Source of the DNA: Mayamaea pseudoterrestris
Lineage: Eukaryota > Bacillariophyta > Bacillariophyceae > Sellaphorales > Sellaphoraceae
DNA length: 64,000 nt
Assembly: GCA_027923505.1 (NCBI GenBank)
Contig: BROI01000016.1
Coordinates: forward strand, 620,001-684,000
Direction: 5' to 3'
The first letter of the stretch is position 1. Each line of letters opens with the position of its first letter. The notes beneath the pieces were generated by a model. The model was not told the origin of the DNA. It worked only from the letters and a program-made list of their open reading frames with translations, and made no database searches. Positions 32,477 to 43,187 of this stretch are shown here, piece after piece. The position numbers were made by a program, and so were the translations under genes.

Positions 32477-35400
32477 ATGAGGCGACACTTTCGCAGGCAA
32501 AAGAAAGCGACGACTCGAGAAACACAGCCATCAGCGGACGCGGCAAGCAATAGTATGTCTACTACTACCAGCAATCTACTATCCGCGCAAACCGTGGCAA
32601 GCCTTCCTCCTCCGGGACTCTCTGGTCCGTCGCAGGCCGTCTGGAGTCCAGAGTCGAGTCGCTACTTGTGCTACGTGAGCAGCAACGTGCAGTCCGTCCA
32701 GCAAGTTTTGGCGGCGCCTGCCTTGTATCAACCATTGACGGGAGCGTCTAACAATAACAGCAATAACAATATTCCACTCGTCACGACCGCGACAACGACG
32801 GAGCGAACCTTGCTATACTTGGACATGGAGTCGGAAACTCTGGCGCCGCAACCGCTGCTGCACTTTGGCGACAACGCAAGCTCCAGCAATAGCAACAAGC
32901 GATCACTGGAGCAGCCGCAGCAACCAGCAGCAGCAGTTACAATGAAGAATAACAGTAGTAACACTCAATCCAAAGACAGCAACGACAATAATGAATGCTT
33001 GCAGGAGAAACTCCAGCGGGAGCGGCAGCGACGCGGTTCCGGCAGCTCACTCACGCAGTTTGACTGGGTCTGGCACGCACCAAGCCATTGCTATCGACTG
33101 CTCGTTCCAGTCAAGGGTAGTCTGTACATACAAGACGGACTTGGCGGCGGCAAAACGAAGAGCAGCAATGGTAAAAGCAATGGCAATAGCAGCAGCAATT
33201 CACACTCGCAAACTGCATCATCCGCAGCCTACTGCATACACGACAAGTCGCTTTCTCACAGTGCACTGGATGCGCAACTATCGCCCGACGCTACCATGGT
33301 CGTTTGGAACTGCAACGGGGAAGTATACGCCAAGTCTGCCACGTCCAGTCCACGTGATGCAGCCATACAGTTAACCTTTGGTGCAACCTGCAATAACAAT
33401 ACGAACAATACGAACCATCAGACTGCTACAGCTACAAACGCCACTTGCATTAGTCACGGCGTGGCCGACTTTGTGGCGCAAGAGGAAATGGACCGCTACA
33501 CTGGCACCTGGTGGTCGCCCACCAGTGACGGACTGTTGATTACGCGGGTTGATGAAACGCTCGTGCCAGTCTTTCGCATTGTGCACTATCCGAGTACAAC
33601 CTTGACAAGTACAAGTTTGATGCAAACAGTATCGTCAAATGGAAACAGCAGCAGCAATGGCAGTAATATTACGACCGAGCCACCGGTGCATCAGTTTGAG
33701 GACCATCGATACCCCTTTGCTGGCAAGAAGAATCCAGTCGTGCGACTGGCATACATCAAAGTGAATGGCATTTGCGGCGCGACGGCGGAAGCGAAAGTAG
33801 CATCAAGCAATGGCGGCGAGCAGCAACAACCAACCTCCAACGAAACTAATGCAGCGCAAGTAGCAGCAACGCAACACTGGAAGGAGGCAATATGGTTCGA
33901 CGCGCCGCGCGAAGCTTCGGAATACTTGTGCCGGGTCCACTGGCTGCCAAACGGCAAGACGGTTGTGACGCAGTGGCAGAATCGAGCGCAAAACGTATCC
34001 GTCTTGTACAAGATGGACGTTGCAACGGGCAGGAGCAAGACATTGCTGGTGGAGCGATCGGAGCATTGGATCAATCTACATCACATGTTTCAGTTTGTAA
34101 ATCCACCAATACATCCAGACGAGTGCTCCGATTTGGAAGGGAATACTCCGCCGTTACCAAAGACTCTGCCGGAAGGCAGTTTTTCTTTCTTATTCGCAAG
34201 CGAACGAACCGGATACTTGCATCTTTATCTGTATACATATGTGCCGAAGTTTAACGGTGATCAGGCTATATTGCTACGAGCTGTCACTTCGGGCGACTGG
34301 GTGGTCGAACATATAGCTGGAGTCAATTGTAATATAGACACAGTCTATGTCACTGGCACGTTGGACTCTGCGCTGGAGCGGCACTTGTATGCAGTGCCAT
34401 TGACTAATGGTGCACAAATACATGATGGTGGTGGCGACGATGATGTTGACGACGACGATGACGAAATGATGCACGATACGTGCGAAACGTTCACATCTCC
34501 CAATGGCGTGCGAAAGAGTTTGAACAAAGTAATGAATGTGTTCAGTAGTGGGAAAGTCAAAAATGGATCGACTGCAAGAATGAACGGCAAGGCTTGTCGC
34601 AAGCGACCATTGCGCTTGACGGCGAAAAGTGGAATGCACAGCATTGCCATGGACGACAACTGTCGATACTTTTTGGACACTCACAGCGATTTGGATAGAC
34701 CTCCGTCGGTGCACTTGTACGAATTTATGGAAGGAAATGTTGTCAAGCTTGTCAAAACCTTGTTTGATGCCGAAAAAGACGACAAGGCGCTTTCTCTTTT
34801 GAACGGCACTGCTAGCGGCACAAAATTGCCACAACAAATGCAAGCGCTACTACCAGCTCCAGAGATCTTTTCCTTTCCAACGGCGGATGGTTTTGAAACG
34901 TTGTATGCAGCGCTATATCGGCCAGACGCACAAATACATGGGCCAGGACCCTATCCACTTATTTGCGCAGTCTATGGCGGCCCGCATGTTCAACGTGTCA
35001 ATCGATCATGGACCCAGAGCGCCGACATGCGGGCGCAGCGTCTTCGGAACCTTGGTTTTTGCGTCCTCAAGTGCGACAATCGCGGATCAAGTCGCCGCGG
35101 ATTGGCCTTTGAAAGCGCCATTGCCAAAGGTCTTGGCCGCGTTGAAGTGCTGGATCAAGTCGCTGCTGTGCAGCAGTTGATTATCCGAGGCATTGCCGAT
35201 TCATCGCGCGTTGGCATTTATGGCTGGTCCTACGGTGGCTATCTCGCCGCCATGTGCCTCTTTCGCGCCCCCGACGTGTTTCATGCCGCCGTCGCTGGCG
35301 CGCCAGTGACAAGCTGGGATGGCTACGACACACATTACACGGAGCGCTACATGGGCTTGCCTTGCGACAATCCATCCGGCTACCAAGAGTCGGCAGTCTT

Positions 35401-35704
35401 TGATCACGTTCCCAACATGCGCGGCAAGCTCATGATTGTCCACGGCCTGATTGACGAAAATGTTCACTTTCGGCACTCATCTCGCTTGATCAACAAGCTC
35501 ACCAATGCTGGAAAGGATTACGACTTGCTAGTATTTCCCGACGAGCGACACTCTCCCCGACGCCTCCGCGACCGCGTGTATTTGGAGAAGCGGATCAGCG
35601 ATTTCTTCGTGCAACACTTGAACTTGAACAATCCTGCAAGGTCGCAAGGCGAAACTGCCACGAGCCAGGGAGGAGTGAAACGACACTTGGCCGGTCATTT
35701 GTAA
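32477..35704 (+). CDS. dipeptidyl peptidase, S9B family (DPP8/9-like)
   Basis: A single exon encodes 1075 residues. The catalytic domain is C-terminal: nucleophile S918 in GWSYGGY, Asp D993 in HGLIDENVHF and His H1025 in DERHSPR. The ENVHF and ERHS contexts match DPP8/9 rather than prolyl oligopeptidase. The N-terminal two thirds should form the beta-propeller. They contain the expected double-Glu region (AQEEMDRYTGTWWSP), which anchors the substrate N-terminus. Such enzymes cut X-Pro or X-Ala dipeptides from N-termini. There is no signal peptide, consistent with a cytosolic enzyme. Several Asn/Ser/Gln-rich inserts and an acidic run (DDDVDDDDDE) make the protein longer than the usual ~880 residues. 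Confidence 0.92.
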   Translation: MRRHFRRQKKATTRETQPSADAASNSMSTTTSNLLSAQTVASLPPPGLSGPSQAVWSPESSRYLCYVSSNVQSVQQVLAAPALYQPLTGASNNNSNNNIPLVTTATTTERTLLYLDMESETLAPQPLLHFGDNASSSNSNKRSLEQPQQPAAAVTMKNNSSNTQSKDSNDNNECLQEKLQRERQRRGSGSSLTQFDWVWHAPSHCYRLLVPVKGSLYIQDGLGGGKTKSSNGKSNGNSSSNSHSQTASSAAYCIHDKSLSHSALDAQLSPDATMVVWNCNGEVYAKSATSSPRDAAIQLTFGATCNNNTNNTNHQTATATNATCISHGVADFVAQEEMDRYTGTWWSPTSDGLLITRVDETLVPVFRIVHYPSTTLTSTSLMQTVSSNGNSSSNGSNITTEPPVHQFEDHRYPFAGKKNPVVRLAYIKVNGICGATAEAKVASSNGGEQQQPTSNETNAAQVAATQHWKEAIWFDAPREASEYLCRVHWLPNGKTVVTQWQNRAQNVSVLYKMDVATGRSKTLLVERSEHWINLHHMFQFVNPPIHPDECSDLEGNTPPLPKTLPEGSFSFLFASERTGYLHLYLYTYVPKFNGDQAILLRAVTSGDWVVEHIAGVNCNIDTVYVTGTLDSALERHLYAVPLTNGAQIHDGGGDDDVDDDDDEMMHDTCETFTSPNGVRKSLNKVMNVFSSGKVKNGSTARMNGKACRKRPLRLTAKSGMHSIAMDDNCRYFLDTHSDLDRPPSVHLYEFMEGNVVKLVKTLFDAEKDDKALSLLNGTASGTKLPQQMQALLPAPEIFSFPTADGFETLYAALYRPDAQIHGPGPYPLICAVYGGPHVQRVNRSWTQSADMRAQRLRNLGFCVLKCDNRGSSRRGLAFESAIAKGLGRVEVLDQVAAVQQLIIRGIADSSRVGIYGWSYGGYLAAMCLFRAPDVFHAAVAGAPVTSWDGYDTHYTERYMGLPCDNPSGYQESAVFDHVPNMRGKLMIVHGLIDENVHFRHSSRLINKLTNAGKDYDLLVFPDERHSPRRLRDRVYLEKRISDFFVQHLNLNNPARSQGETATSQGGVKRHLAGHL

Positions 35705-35813
35705 ATAGAAAAGGAAGTTAACGCTCTTGCCAAAGAACTATATCTATCGTATGTCGTGCCGCTGCACTAGCTCGATGAGCAAGCAACGTCGTCGCTATAG
35801 TGAGACATGATTG

Positions 35814-35825
35814 GGTACCGGTACG
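35814..35825. promoter_or_regulatory. GTACCGGTAC palindrome upstream of Rieske C
   Basis: The 10-base palindrome GTACCGGTAC lies about 145 bases before the Rieske C start codon, where a promoter is expected. It is one of about nine TACCGGTA sites in the window. Confidence 0.35.
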
Positions 35826-35966
35826 ACGCAAAACACCCTCATTGATTCGCCGTTCGCTTTTACGAGCTAAAAACGCCAAGCGAAGACCCATCCATCACGC
35901 TTTTACGATGCTTTCACGTCTACCGTGACAAACTTGACATACATTGCAGCATCAACAAGAGAGAAA

Positions 35967-36244
35967 ATGACGATGATTCGTTTATCTGTCTTGACTGTCT
36001 TGACTGCGAGTCTCTCGCTGTGTCATGCACTCTCCATGCAGTCGACTGCCGCAGCAAGCAGCAAGGCATCATTCAATCAACGCGCCCTGGCGAATGCTCC
36101 TCCCTTTCCTCGTACATGGGTTCCTCTTGGTTCCACATACGAAATGGACGGCTCGCGTCCAAACAAGGTTCAGTTCCTTGGACAGTCGTACGTTTGCTAT
36201 CAAAATGATTTGAATGACGCCAATTCATGGACAGTCGTCGACGA
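35967..36244 (+). pseudogene. Rieske oxygenase paralogue C, 5' part (interrupted)
   Basis: ATG 35967 starts a signal peptide (IRLSVLTVLTASLSLCHALS) and the conserved N-terminal block PPFPRTWVPLGSTYEMDG. The frame stays open for 92 codons and two bases, then meets the Copia insertion just before the C-P-H Rieske motif. Host sequence resumes at 41476. The two parts of exon 1 total 729 bases, a multiple of three, and the intron position matches A and B, so the gene was intact before the insertion. On this chromosome copy it should now be non-functional. Confidence 0.9.
36240..36244. repeat. target-site duplication GACGA, left copy
   Basis: GACGA directly before the TGTTGG end of the element; repeated at 41471-41475 directly after its CAACA end. 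Five bases is the usual Copia target duplication. Confidence 0.95.
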
Positions 36245-36455
36245 TGTTGGATCTAGAATATATCTTGCGCGCCCTTGAAGCGACACTAATGATTAAGCAG
36301 AACAGAGTCAATAAAACCACTTTACTTATTTTCTCCAAGAAGTGATCGTCCTCGATCCACTCCTTCGGTTGCCGCTTACCGCGCTTACTTAAATGTGACC
36401 GTCTTCGTGACGTCACCGCTGCCGCTTCGGTTTGGGTTCTCATCCATGCTCAACA
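36245..36455 (-). repeat. LTR (3' LTR in element orientation)
   Basis: 211 bases, TGTTGG..CAACA on the plus strand. By eye it is identical to the LTR at 41260-41470. It contains the CRE palindrome TGACGTCA at 36408-36415. The pol frame ends inside it. Confidence 0.95.
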
Positions 36456-39400
36456 CACTCCTTTGGGCCGAGTAGTACTTACTGCTCGAGGCCAGATTCA
36501 TAACCAGGTTGCGGAGCTTGCCAAACTGGGCTCCCTGCAATGGTTTCGTGAAGAAATCCGCGACCATGTCTCCGGTCGGACAATGCTCAATGTTGACTTC
36601 ACCAGCTGCCACGCGATCTTTCACAAAGAAGTACCGAACATTCATGTGTCGCGTGCGCTTTGTACTTGAGCTTCTGCCATTCTTTTCCAACAGCATTGAA
36701 CTCATATTGTCTTGATACAATTTCGTGTCTTTGACCCCGAAACCTTGCGCCTTCAGAAAATATCCTGTCCACAGCAACTGCGGTAGCACATCATGAACTC
36801 CCACAACTTCGCTCTCCGTCGAGCTTCTTGTTACCAACTTCTGTTTAGCCGACGTACTGTACACTGATCCTTGGCCAAGTGTCATTGTTCCACCAGTGTG
36901 ACCCTTCATGTCTGGGTGCACCGCGTACGACGCATCCACCCACCACTGGACTATCCCGGACTGGTCCGCCTTCAGCGTCAACACCATGTCCACGCTTCCG
37001 CGTAAATATTTAATCACTCTTGCAGCCTTCTTATAGTCGTCTTCGTCAGGCTGCTGCAGCCTCGTGCTCAAGAAAGAAATCGCTGTGCGAATATCCGGTC
37101 GCGCTCGCTGACTCAGATACAGACACTGCATCACAATCGTCACAAAAATCTGCTTCTTCGCTTCGCTCAACATGACAGGATTTTCCGATATCTGAAACAA
37201 GTGACTGGCTGCCGGAGTAGCTGCCGTTCCATCCATGTCGTCTGGCGCATGATGCAGGATGTTCTTCACATAGTCAACCATGTTGATTGCTACTTCTCCA
37301 GGCTTAGTATAGTCCAATACCATGCCGAGGTAGTCGTGCACTTTTCCGCGTGACTTATTCATTGGAGTCTCCTTGCCAAACTCCTCATCCATCTGCGCGA
37401 TGAACTCATCCACTACGCTCACGTCGACGTGCGAAATCTTCAAATCGTCCACGTGCCATCCCACGGTGATTTGCTTCCCATTGACAATCTTGTTGCACAC
37501 ACACGGATCGTACGGGTTCTTCTCGAAGCCCCACTCAAGCAATTTTGCGGACAACTTCTCCCAGAATAGTCGCGCTGCTCGAAGCGTACCATAAAGCGCC
37601 ATGAGTAATTCAACATACATGACTTTCTCGCCATTCTCCATTGTGACGCAAGGCTCGTACATCTCGCGATCAATTTCCAACAGTAGCTCCACCATCTTCC
37701 CAGTGAAACGAACGTGCACCAACTCATCCATTTCCGCTTGCATGAAAGCACCCGGTACATCAACCACAGCAACCTCGCGCCCTTCCATAGCGTCAATGAT
37801 AGCTGTCAGAAAGATGGCCTCTGTCGCTATCGTTGGAGATGCTGCGTCTTCCTTTGCAGTGTATGCTCGTTGCTTGCGTCCATCCGCGCATCCGCGTCCC
37901 TTCACAGTCCCGCATCTCTTGCGCTTGAGAAACATCAAATACGCCAGAGCGTCCTTGCGCTGCTGCGGAGTCAGAGTGCATTGGTGGACTGCCTTCATGA
38001 CGTGCCTGTCGTGTAGCTGCTGCATTTCCTTGCGCACTGCCTCCACTCCAGCATCGCCAAAAGCCTTTAAACCTTGTCGCATATTCATCTGTGCCGTGAC
38101 GAGTGGCTCCGACACTTCCTCTGCAGCGTCGAGCGTGAACAAATGAGCGAACGAGCGAGGTTTGCGCGCACGCAGGCCATACCGACCAGTGCGTGGGCCA
38201 TAGCGCGCATCGAAATCCTCTTCGTCTGCAGCAGCTGGCACTCCTTCAATTTCGCCTTCATCGGGCACTCCTTCAATTTCGCCATCATCCACGGCTGGCG
38301 CGTCGTCAAGTTCGCCGTCAATGGCCTCACCATCCTCGTCGTTCGGCACTCCTTCGATTGCGCCGTCAGCACCATCGTCGTCGTCGTCGTCGTCATCGGT
38401 CGCATTCACTCCTTCGCTTCCGCCGGCAGAGTCGTCGTCACCGCGAGAAGCGTCGTCATCATAATCAGAGTCATCATCATCCTCGGCGTCATCTTCGTGC
38501 CACATGACTGGCTCAGCAGCCTCCGCAACACGGTGGCGGTCCATGAACACGATGCCCGGATTGGCCTTCTGTTGACGAGCGAGACGATGCACGCGCTCAA
38601 TGACATCATCAGGCATGGGCAAAGGCGTAGCGTGCCCACGATTCAGAACTTTGCCCGAAGACAAACTGAGGAAATAAAACCCACCCTGCACATTACCAGT
38701 CGGGCGCAGAGCCAGCGCACCGATCGTGCGCGCCTGCATGTCATTGCTGTGCGACTCATGCGTTTGCACATACTGACCAAATTCATACTTGCAATGCCGA
38801 TTAAAGTCAACTGTCTGACCAGTCACAATAGTGCGTGGACTGAGATCCTTCGAAATGCCACGCTCGTTCGGAAACGCATTCAACCAAAACACGGCAGACT
38901 TCGTCATTTCGATAACCAAGCGTGCCGGCACGTGCTTAAATGGCAACGTGTTGTATGTCGCGCGCACCCGTTCTTTCACGACACGGATAAAACGTTCAAT
39001 TTCGCCAACGTGTTCATCCTCAGATGTCGCATTGAGCGCCACCCGAGATCAGCCAACGCGCCAAGCATTGGAGCGAACTCCCCATCCATCAGAGCCGCGA
39101 CGACACGGAACCCACCGCGTGCGTAAATCTTCAACACAGACTCGATTGCCTTCAACATAACCGGAAGCGTACGGTTTTGAATCACCTCAACCGTAGCAAA
39201 ACGAATGCTGCGGGAGAACGTCACCAACATAGGGACTTTGTTGATATACATGATGTCAGCACAAAGAGTAACGTCTCGATAGCGACTCATGATAGCCGGT
39301 GGAAGCTGCTCAACAATCGCAGGCTTCACCAGATGCGACGCGCGACGCGTCGTCTTTCCTTTTAACGAGCCAACATCTGGTCCAAAGATGTGCTCAGCAG

Positions 39401-41259
39401 CCAGGATGTCGGCCTTCGTCACAGGACAGTTCGGCAACTGATTGCTAGTAACGATGCGCAGGTAATCCTTGAGGCTTGGCCGTCCAATTTTGATTTGCAG
39501 TTCCCTAGCTCTAACAGCGCGTAAATAGTCATCATTGGTGTAGTTAGTACGGTTATCGTCTACCGTAGTCAACATCGCCACTCCATCTCTTGACATCGCT
39601 GCGCTTGCCCTTCGAAAAGCTCTCGCAAACATACAGCCCAGAGTCAGTCTCGACAAACTCTCGCTGCTTACCATCCGGCTTCTCCACAACGAACATTGGA
39701 CGATCCACGCCGTGCATGAGATACTCCACGGTAAACTTCTTGCGGACTTGCGCCAAACTCAAAATGTTCGCCAGTCCCTGCGGATACCACCACACCGGAC
39801 CATAGCCCTCCAGGTCGCCCATCATGTTCGTCCTTACTGTACCAGCGTTGCACTTGATCACCATCCACGTTGGCACCGGGCGAATGTTCGTCAGCATCTT
39901 GGCGTTGCAGAACAGATCCACTGTCGACTGATTGTCCAAGAGCACAGCCTTCTTCGAGATGTTCACCTTCGGCGGCTGCGCGAACATGTATCCGACCTCA
40001 TCGTCGTCATCGCTTTCTTCCTCGCTACCCAGCGTGAAGTGCTGCGCCCCACTAGCCTCTGCAGCCGGCGCACTCTCCGTAGACTCCGTTCTCGTAGGAC
40101 AGTCTCGCTGCACATGACCAACCTGTTGACAGGTCCAGCATCTGGGAGGGTCACGCGCTGTACCAGTCGTGTGAAACGCCACGCCCTCGTTCGTTGGCAA
40201 CGTGGCTTCTCCATCCGCATGCTCACGACGCTGCATGATGTTGTATGCATCGTGGATCGTCAACGGGAAGTTGTCGTGCCCGTCGAGGTAGCAGTTGCGC
40301 AAGTGCTTGCAATACCCAGCGTATTCGCCCGTTGCGCCACGCACGAAAAGCATCGCAAGCTCGAGCTCTTCGGCGGCCTTGATATCCTCCTTGTTCGCCT
40401 TGTTACGATTGTCATCCTTGGCAATGTTCAACGCCACAATCTCGTTGTGCATCGTGACGCCAACCGCCTTCGCCACGTCTGCCAGCGTGACCATGCTTTC
40501 GTAATATTTCTGCAGGCTTTCGCGCGCTCCTTGAGTACGTCCGAACAACTCAGCTTGAATGTCCACGACTTGATCCACAAGTTTGCAGCGCCCTTCGTAC
40601 GTATGCGAGATCTCCTTGATAATCGCCAGCAACTTAATTCCGTCCGTGTCCTCCTCGGCGTCTCGGAACTTGGCGTGCGACTTGACACGATCCTTCATAC
40701 GCTCCGTGCATTGTCCATGCAACACGGCGTAGAGACCAGCGAGGAAGTCGGAGTATACACGCACGCGCTCGACATGCTCTTTCTTGTCGGCCTTGTATTC
40801 CTCGAGCATTATGGACCAGTCCGAGTCCGTCGTGTCGGCATCCTTCGTTGGACGTGCAGGCTCGTCAGGAATCTCCAGTTCCACGTTGCGCATGCCCTTG
40901 AGCAGCTCCTTGGTATATTTCTTGTAGGAGCGCCCGACGAAAGTGATGATCTCGTTCGTCGTACGGATGAATCCATCGGGATCGCGCGAACCGTTATAGT
41001 CGTAGATGAATCCAGCGAGCGTCGGCTCGCTTCCTTGGAAATTTCCACTCGGCGCACGACTCGGTCCGTTGAGTCTGTTACCATTGCCTTGATTCCCGGA
41101 ACGATTCCCAGCACGATTCCCACGACGATAATGACGGTTGCGTCGGTTTCCTTCGCTTGCTGGCGGAGCGGGAGGTGCACCTCCACCGCTCGACGCCGCT
41201 CCTGTCGTCGGAGTATTGCTCGTCGAAGACATGTCTTTTCACTCGCTTCTTGGAGAAAA

Positions 41260-41470
41260 TGTTGGATCTAGAATATATCTTGCGCGCCCTTGAAGCGACA
41301 CTAATGATTAAGCAGAACAGAGTCAATAAAACCACTTTACTTATTTTCTCCAAGAAGTGATCGTCCTCGATCCACTCCTTCGGTTGCCGCTTACCGCGCT
41401 TACTTAAATGTGACCGTCTTCGTGACGTCACCGCTGCCGCTTCGGTTTGGGTTCTCATCCATGCTCAACA
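41260..41470 (-). repeat. LTR (5' LTR in element orientation)
   Basis: 211 bases, by eye identical to the other LTR, with TGACGTCA at 41423-41430. A 14-base segment at 41344-41357 is exactly complementary to the bases directly inside the LTR boundary (41246-41259). Confidence 0.95.
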
Positions 41471-41475
41471 GACGA
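41471..41475. repeat. target-site duplication GACGA, right copy
   Basis: Second copy of the five-base target duplication; the host exon continues at 41476. Confidence 0.95.
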
Positions 41476-42910
41476 TGCTTGTCCCCATCGCTTAGCTCCT
41501 CTTTCGGAAGGCCGCGTCATTAATACAGACGCTGCGACTGGAAACGAAATCCAGCTCAAGGACTTGCCAAAGCATTCTGCTACTGGAGAAACCAAGCGAC
41601 TCTTGGAGTGCGCCTACCACGGCTGGGCCTTTGACAGGGACGGTCGCTGCAATCGCATTCCGCAAGCGACGTTGGAGCTGCAGCAGCGCACCATTCAATC
41701 CAATCCAAACTGTCACGTGCAAGGATATTCAACGCGAGTCTCGAAGAATATACTGTTCGCGTGGCTGTGGCCTGAGGACTGTCTGCAGTTTACGCAGGAC
41801 GAGTGGCGGCAGCCGGACTACATGACGGAAAACATGTTGGAGGATGGATACACGTACACGCGCGACGCGCAGTATGGCTGGGATACGCTGCTGGAGAATA
41901 TCATTGACTTGTCGCACTTGCCGTGGGTATGTATGTGAGCAAACGAGTGTCGAAATGATTACGTTGAAGTCTCTCATTCATTCGTCTCACGCGCGACGTT
42001 TCTTGCATGCATTTATTATTCTCGACAGGCCCACCACGGCCAGCAGGGAACGCGAGACGACACTGTCGTCATGAACATTACGGCGATTGGCAAGCCATCG
42101 GAGCAAGGCATGAAGTTTTCCTTTGACGACAAGACCATGGCGCTCGATCGGACTGGCTTGCTTGACTTTCGGGCGCCCTTTTTCATGCTCTTGTATTCGC
42201 AGCTTCAACCAAAGAGCAAAGACGACATGCCAAAGTACTTTGACATGAATCTTGTCATGATTCCAACCAAGCCGGGCTGGAATCGTCTCATTGTTTGCAC
42301 TGGAAGTGGTAAACGCTCCGGGGAAGAGATGGCAGCAGGAAGCGCAAATGACTCGACGCAAGCTGCAACAAAAAAGTTACCAAAAGCAAGCGTGTTTGGT
42401 AGAGTCTACCGTCGACTTCCCGTTTGGATAAAACATCAGTTTACGCACAAAATTATTGACGCTGATATTATCTTGCTGCACAAGCAGGAGGAGGAGCGAA
42501 CGACCAACCGTGGGGTTGACTATGAAGGTTACTGCATGCCGGCCACGTCGGATCGAGTCATTACTCCCATTCGACGATGGGTGTCAAAATATGCTCACAT
42601 TCCGTCACTGTCAATAAATGGCGACGGTAGTGGCGGACGAGTGGTGCTGCCGGAACCGCCGGTGCAGCGAAGCGTCTTGTTTGATCGTTGGTCGCAGCAT
42701 TCGGATCAGTGCAAACACTGCCACAAGGCGCTTGACGGTGTCAAGACTTGGCGCCGCAACAATTTTATGATCATGGCAGTCAGCATTATAGCGGCCAAGT
42801 TCTTGGCAGCTCGCGTCGCCCTTGTTGGATGCTTGGCCATGTGGCGACTCTTGCATGTTGCGGAGGAGTCGCTTACCAAGGGCCAGTGTGACCACTACAA
42901 GAATCATTGA
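41476..42910 (+). pseudogene. Rieske oxygenase paralogue C, 3' part
   Basis: Host exon 1 resumes with CPHRLAPLSEGR and runs to 41926; exon 2 is 42029-42910 after a 102-base intron (GTATGT donor, ACAG acceptor). Both Rieske ligand pairs (C-P-H, C-A-Y-H) lie here. The iron motif is complete: N..D-L-S-H, then H after the splice. The CxxC (QCKHCHK) and C-terminal hydrophobic segment are kept. No other damage was seen in this half, which fits a young interruption. It could be functional on a homologous chromosome that lacks the insertion. Confidence 0.9.
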
Positions 42911-42939
42911 CAGCATCAACGATTTTTTTGAACATTTTT

Positions 42940-43150
42940 GGGCATGTCAATGATGGACGTCTTTTGGGCTTGTACACGATGTTGCAACACTGCGTCAAGT
43001 GAACAAATGTAGCTGCATCTACATTAATGAAACGTTTGCATATCAAATATACAGTATATTTGGAGTATGTGAATCTTTTGAGGCACACCGCTCTACCGGT
43101 AGCTACCGTCGAGCCGAAATCGACAGAGGAAGCGCAGTCGAATGTCTGTC
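42940..43150 (+). repeat. duplicated flank, copy 1
   Basis: About 200 bases downstream of Rieske C and upstream of the 43.2-kb gene. They match 44295-44495 in the same orientation, most clearly at ACGATGTTGCAACACT and at GCATCTACA. The copies are clearly diverged. Confidence 0.7.
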
Positions 43151-43187
43151 ACGATGCGCCAACCCACCCTGAGTCGCAAACGAAGAT

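Larger units (their letters stand above)
36245..41470 (-). mobile_element. Ty1/Copia LTR retrotransposon, CoDi-like
   Basis: The element is 5226 bases long, inserted in minus orientation and bounded by 211-base LTRs with TG..CA ends. The order of parts is that of Copia: gag with a zinc knuckle (near 40100-40145) and aspartic protease motif (near 39930), integrase (about 39690-38700), reverse transcriptase (about 37900-37200, with the HVDD catalytic core) and RNase H up to the 3' LTR. The integrase and RT wording is that of the diatom CoDi group. A short purine tract (AAAGGAGTG) precedes the 3' LTR. The coding region is spread over more than one frame, with about two frame boundaries; some may be the family's normal frameshift, so it is either nearly whole or lightly damaged. 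Matching LTRs point to a very recent insertion. Confidence 0.95.

Noticed and set aside
39712-41271. 519-residue plus-strand frame across the Copia gag region
   Set aside because: It is antisense to gag, shows no domain and follows from codon composition of the sense strand.
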